NCBI GenBank assembly: GCA_020853395.1
Contig: JADYYY010000019.1
Coordinates: forward strand, 186,001 to 250,000
Source: Acidobacteriota bacterium
GTDB lineage: Bacteria > Acidobacteriota > Vicinamibacteria > Vicinamibacterales > SCN-69-37
Length of the DNA stretch: 64,000 bases
Direction: 5' to 3'
This document shows positions 61,516-64,000 of the stretch, piece after piece. The position numbers were made by a program, and so were the translations under genes. Every line of letters begins with the position of its first letter. Within the stretch, counting starts at the first letter, position 1. Below the pieces are notes generated by a model, which worked only from the letters and a program-made list of their open reading frames with translations, was not told the DNA's origin and ran no database searches.

Positions 61516-63757
61516 CCGGCGGCGCCCCTGGGCGGCATTCGCGGCGCTCTACACCGCGATCGTGCTGGTGTACGCGTGGCCGCTGCTCCCCGAGATCTCC
61601 GCGGCGCTGCCGAAGGACCCCGGCGATCCCGCTCTCAACGCGTGGATTCTCTGGTGGAACTCGCAGGCCGTCCCGCTGACGGACGGCTGGTGGAACGCGC
61701 CGATCTTCTTTCCGATTCGAGGCGCGCTCGCGCTCTCGGAGACGCTGCTCGGCTTGACCCCGCTGACCACGCCGCTGCTGTGGCTGGGGGCGAGCCCGGT
61801 CACGACGTACAACATCGCGTTCCTGATCTCGTATCCCGCGAGCGCCCTGGCGATGCACGCGCTCGCCTACCGGCTGACCGGCCGGCACGACGCCGCGCTG
61901 CTCGCCGGCCTCGCCTACGGATTCCACCCGTACCGCGTCTCGCAGATTCCGCACCTGCAGATGCTCTGGGCGTTCTGGATGCCGCTCTGCCTCTGGGCGC
62001 TGCACGGCTATCTCGACACGCGGCGTTGGCGGGCGCTCGCGATGGCGGGTGGTGCCTGGCTCTTGAACGGGCTGACCTGCGGCTACTACCTCGCCTACTT
62101 CGCGGTGCTCGTGGCGTGCTGGATGCTGTGGTTCGCTCGCACGCGGCGCGACTGGCAGGCGGTGGGCGGCGCGCTCGCATGTGCGTCGCTGTGGCTCGCG
62201 CCTCTGCTGTGGGGCTACCGGCGGTATCAGCGCGCACTCGGCGTCTCCCGTCCCGTCGAAGAGATCCAATCGTTCAGTGCCGACGTCTCGGCGTTCTGGG
62301 CCGCTCACGAGAAGGTGTGGCTGCCGGCGCACTGGACCTGGACGCCCCGGCCGGAAGCCGAGCTCTATCTCGGCGTCGTCATCGTGCTGCTCACCGTGAT
62401 CGGCGCGCTGGTCTCGTGGCATCGGCATCGGACGGCAGGCCGCCGCTGGCCGGCGCTCGTGCCCGCAATCGCCGGCCTCGTGCTGGCGGCCGCCGCCGCG
62501 TCGGCGTGGAACGGCGGATGGAGGACGTCCATCGCCGGCGTCGCAATCTCGCTGACGCGTCCCGTCAGAACGTTCGGCATCGCCATCTGCCTGCTCGTCT
62601 TCGCTGCACTCGTCGATCCCCGGCTTCGGGCGGCGTGGCGGCGCCGATCGCCTCTCGTCTTCTATGCCGCTGCAACCCTCGTGATGGGCGTCTTCGCGCT
62701 CGGCCCGTCGGCCCATGCGTTCGGGACCTTGTGGCTGCACGACGCGCCGTACTCGTGGCTCATGGCGCTGCCGGGCGGCAACGCGCTCCGCGTGCCGGCG
62801 AGGTTCGGCATGCTGTGCGCGCTCTGTCTCTCCACTGCCGCCGCCGTTGGCTTCAGCCGCGTCGCCCGCACGCGCGCGGCGAGGCCGATCGCCGCGGCGA
62901 TCGGCCTGGCGATCCTGGCCGACGGCTGGATGCCGGACTTCACGATCGCGCCACTGTCCCCCGCGACGGTGACCGCGCCCGGAGAAGACCGCGGCCTGCC
63001 GCTGCTCGAGCTGCCGATGGAGAACGTGTTCAGCGACACGGCGGCGATGCTTCGATCGACGATGCACCGGCATCCGTTGATCAACGGGTTCAGCGGCTAC
63101 GCCCCCGCGCACTACGGTGTGCTGCAGCACGCGCTCACCGTGGGCGATGACGCCGCTCTGGAGGCGTTCCAGCGCGGCGGTCCGTTGCTCGTCGCCGTGG
63201 ATCGCTCGCGCGATCCCGCGGGCCGCTTCGTCCGATTCGTCGAGGAAGTGCCGGGGGTGCGCGAGGTGGCGCGCACCCCGCTGGGCCCGCTGTTCCGTCT
63301 GCCGGCCGTCGCCGAGCCGCCCGCCGAGACGGGCGTCTTCGAGCTGCCGATCTCGTACGTGGATGCGTCGAACTACCTGCGCCTCGAGGCGATGCTCGAT
63401 CGCGATCTGCGCACGATCTGGCAGACCGGCGGCCCACAGCGCGCCGGCGACCAGGTGATCGTCGTGTTGGACCGGCCGATGACCGTCGCGCGGTTCGAGC
63501 TGGATCTCGGCGGGTCCAGGTTGGAGTACCCGCGCGAGCTCGAAGTCGATCTCGCCGAGCCTGGGCATCCCCCCGTCCGGCTCTGGGACGGACGCACTGC
63601 CGGTCTCGCGATCCTGGGCGCGCTGAACGACCAGGCGCGGATGACGATGGCGATCCCCGTGTCGGCGCGCGGCCGGCGGTTCACGTTCACGCTCCGGCAG
63701 GGCGCCGACTACGCCTGGTCGATCGCGGAGCTTCGCGCGTTCGGCACCCCCCAGTAG
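61502..63757 (+). CDS. GT-C-like membrane protein with C-terminal discoidin-like domain, type B, copy 2
   Basis: The 751-residue protein is a paralogue of 57334-59619, with the shared start region PGDPALNAWILWWNSQAVPLT and WWNAPIFFPIRGALALSETLLGL. It also has the HPLINGFSGYAPAHYGVLQ segment and a C-terminal discoidin-like domain from about residue 618 (LEAMLDRDLRTIWQT; LDRPMTVARFELDL). The two B proteins differ most in the soluble loop, which suggests different acceptors. The gene ends 38 bp before a family-2 glycosyltransferase gene. Confidence 0.75.
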   Translation: MTAADRRRPWAAFAALYTAIVLVYAWPLLPEISAALPKDPGDPALNAWILWWNSQAVPLTDGWWNAPIFFPIRGALALSETLLGLTPLTTPLLWLGASPVTTYNIAFLISYPASALAMHALAYRLTGRHDAALLAGLAYGFHPYRVSQIPHLQMLWAFWMPLCLWALHGYLDTRRWRALAMAGGAWLLNGLTCGYYLAYFAVLVACWMLWFARTRRDWQAVGGALACASLWLAPLLWGYRRYQRALGVSRPVEEIQSFSADVSAFWAAHEKVWLPAHWTWTPRPEAELYLGVVIVLLTVIGALVSWHRHRTAGRRWPALVPAIAGLVLAAAAASAWNGGWRTSIAGVAISLTRPVRTFGIAICLLVFAALVDPRLRAAWRRRSPLVFYAAATLVMGVFALGPSAHAFGTLWLHDAPYSWLMALPGGNALRVPARFGMLCALCLSTAAAVGFSRVARTRAARPIAAAIGLAILADGWMPDFTIAPLSPATVTAPGEDRGLPLLELPMENVFSDTAAMLRSTMHRHPLINGFSGYAPAHYGVLQHALTVGDDAALEAFQRGGPLLVAVDRSRDPAGRFVRFVEEVPGVREVARTPLGPLFRLPAVAEPPAETGVFELPISYVDASNYLRLEAMLDRDLRTIWQTGGPQRAGDQVIVVLDRPMTVARFELDLGGSRLEYPRELEVDLAEPGHPPVRLWDGRTAGLAILGALNDQARMTMAIPVSARGRRFTFTLRQGADYAWSIAELRAFGTPQ

Positions 63758-63795
63758 GCCGGCCGCCCGAGCCCATTGGTATACGATCATCGGCC

Positions 63796-64000
63796 GTGAA
63801 GCTGTCGATCGTGATGCCCGCCTACAACGAGCGGGCCACCATCCGCGAGATCGTGGACGCCGTCCTGGCGGTGAAGCTCGAGCACATCGAGAAGGAGCTC
63901 ATCATCGTCGACGACGGGTCGGTGGATGGCACGCGGGACATCCTGCGTGAGCTGGACGGCCGCAACGGCGTCCGCGTGCTGCTCCAGCCGCAGAACTTCG
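63796..64000 (+). CDS. family-2 glycosyltransferase, DPM1-like, N-terminal part
   Basis: The gene starts with GTG and runs out of the window after ~68 residues. The visible part (KLSIVMPAYNERATIREIVDAV, split, then ELIIVDDGSVDGTRDIL) has the GT2 nucleotide-binding start and the DDGS motif. It resembles polyprenyl-phosphate mannose or glucose synthases. Such enzymes make the lipid-linked sugar that GT-C enzymes use, so it fits with the four membrane genes before it. A TATACGAT lies 9 bp upstream of the start. Confidence 0.85.
   Translation, partial: MKLSIVMPAYNERATIREIVDAVLAVKLEHIEKELIIVDDGSVDGTRDILRELDGRNGVRVLLQPQNF

Overview
This is a very GC-rich (about 70 %), densely packed Gram-negative chromosome segment. 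FlgH/FlgI (L- and P-ring), a BamA-type barrel and an oligopeptide-binding protein with a candidate lipobox imply an outer membrane. Gene order, the purine-rich heptad repeats and the 110-bp intergenic repeats suggest an acidobacterium (Vicinamibacteria-like). That assignment is an inference and was not tested by any search. No tRNA, rRNA, CRISPR array or insertion sequence was seen.

Positions 1-25.7 kb (+) are a nearly uninterrupted flagellar locus: fliH(partial)-fliI-fliJ-flgD-flgE-fliK-orf-fliL-fliN1-fliO-fliP-fliQ-fliR-flhB-flhA-flhF-flhG-fliA-fliM-fliN2-orf-flgF-[repeat]-flgG-flgA-flgH-[repeat]-flgI-flgJ::M23-flgM-flgN-flgK-flgL-fliW-csrA-GNAT. Most genes overlap by 4-20 bp. A convergent set (25.7-28.8 kb, - strand) carries fliC, fliD, fliS and a FliT-like gene.

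Positions 29.0-36.9 kb (+) look like a ten-gene operon. It joins a nonulosonic-acid-type sugar pathway (PseB-, PseG-, PseI- and SpsF-like proteins plus a HAD phosphatase and an ATP-grasp ligase) with a complete MotA/MotB stator pair. A second motAB pair follows at 37.0-38.8 kb and converges with a diguanylate cyclase gene.

Four sequences match the sigma-28 (FliA) promoter architecture, a T(A/C)AAG-type -35, exactly 11 bp, then (G/C)CCGATxx. They precede flgM, fliC, the second motA and the diguanylate cyclase gene. The fliC leader also has a GGA-loop hairpin typical of CsrA targets, and fliW and csrA lie nearby. Together with FlgM, FliW and CsrA this describes a checkpoint circuit for late flagellar genes.

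Positions 40-64 kb are non-flagellar: an oppABCDF operon, a sodium/solute symporter, a diadenylate-cyclase-fold protein with an altered active-site motif, a modBC pair without modA, a secreted protein plus BamA-like barrel, arginine decarboxylase, and a tandemly duplicated pair of large GT-C-like membrane proteins followed by a family-2 glycosyltransferase cut by the window end.
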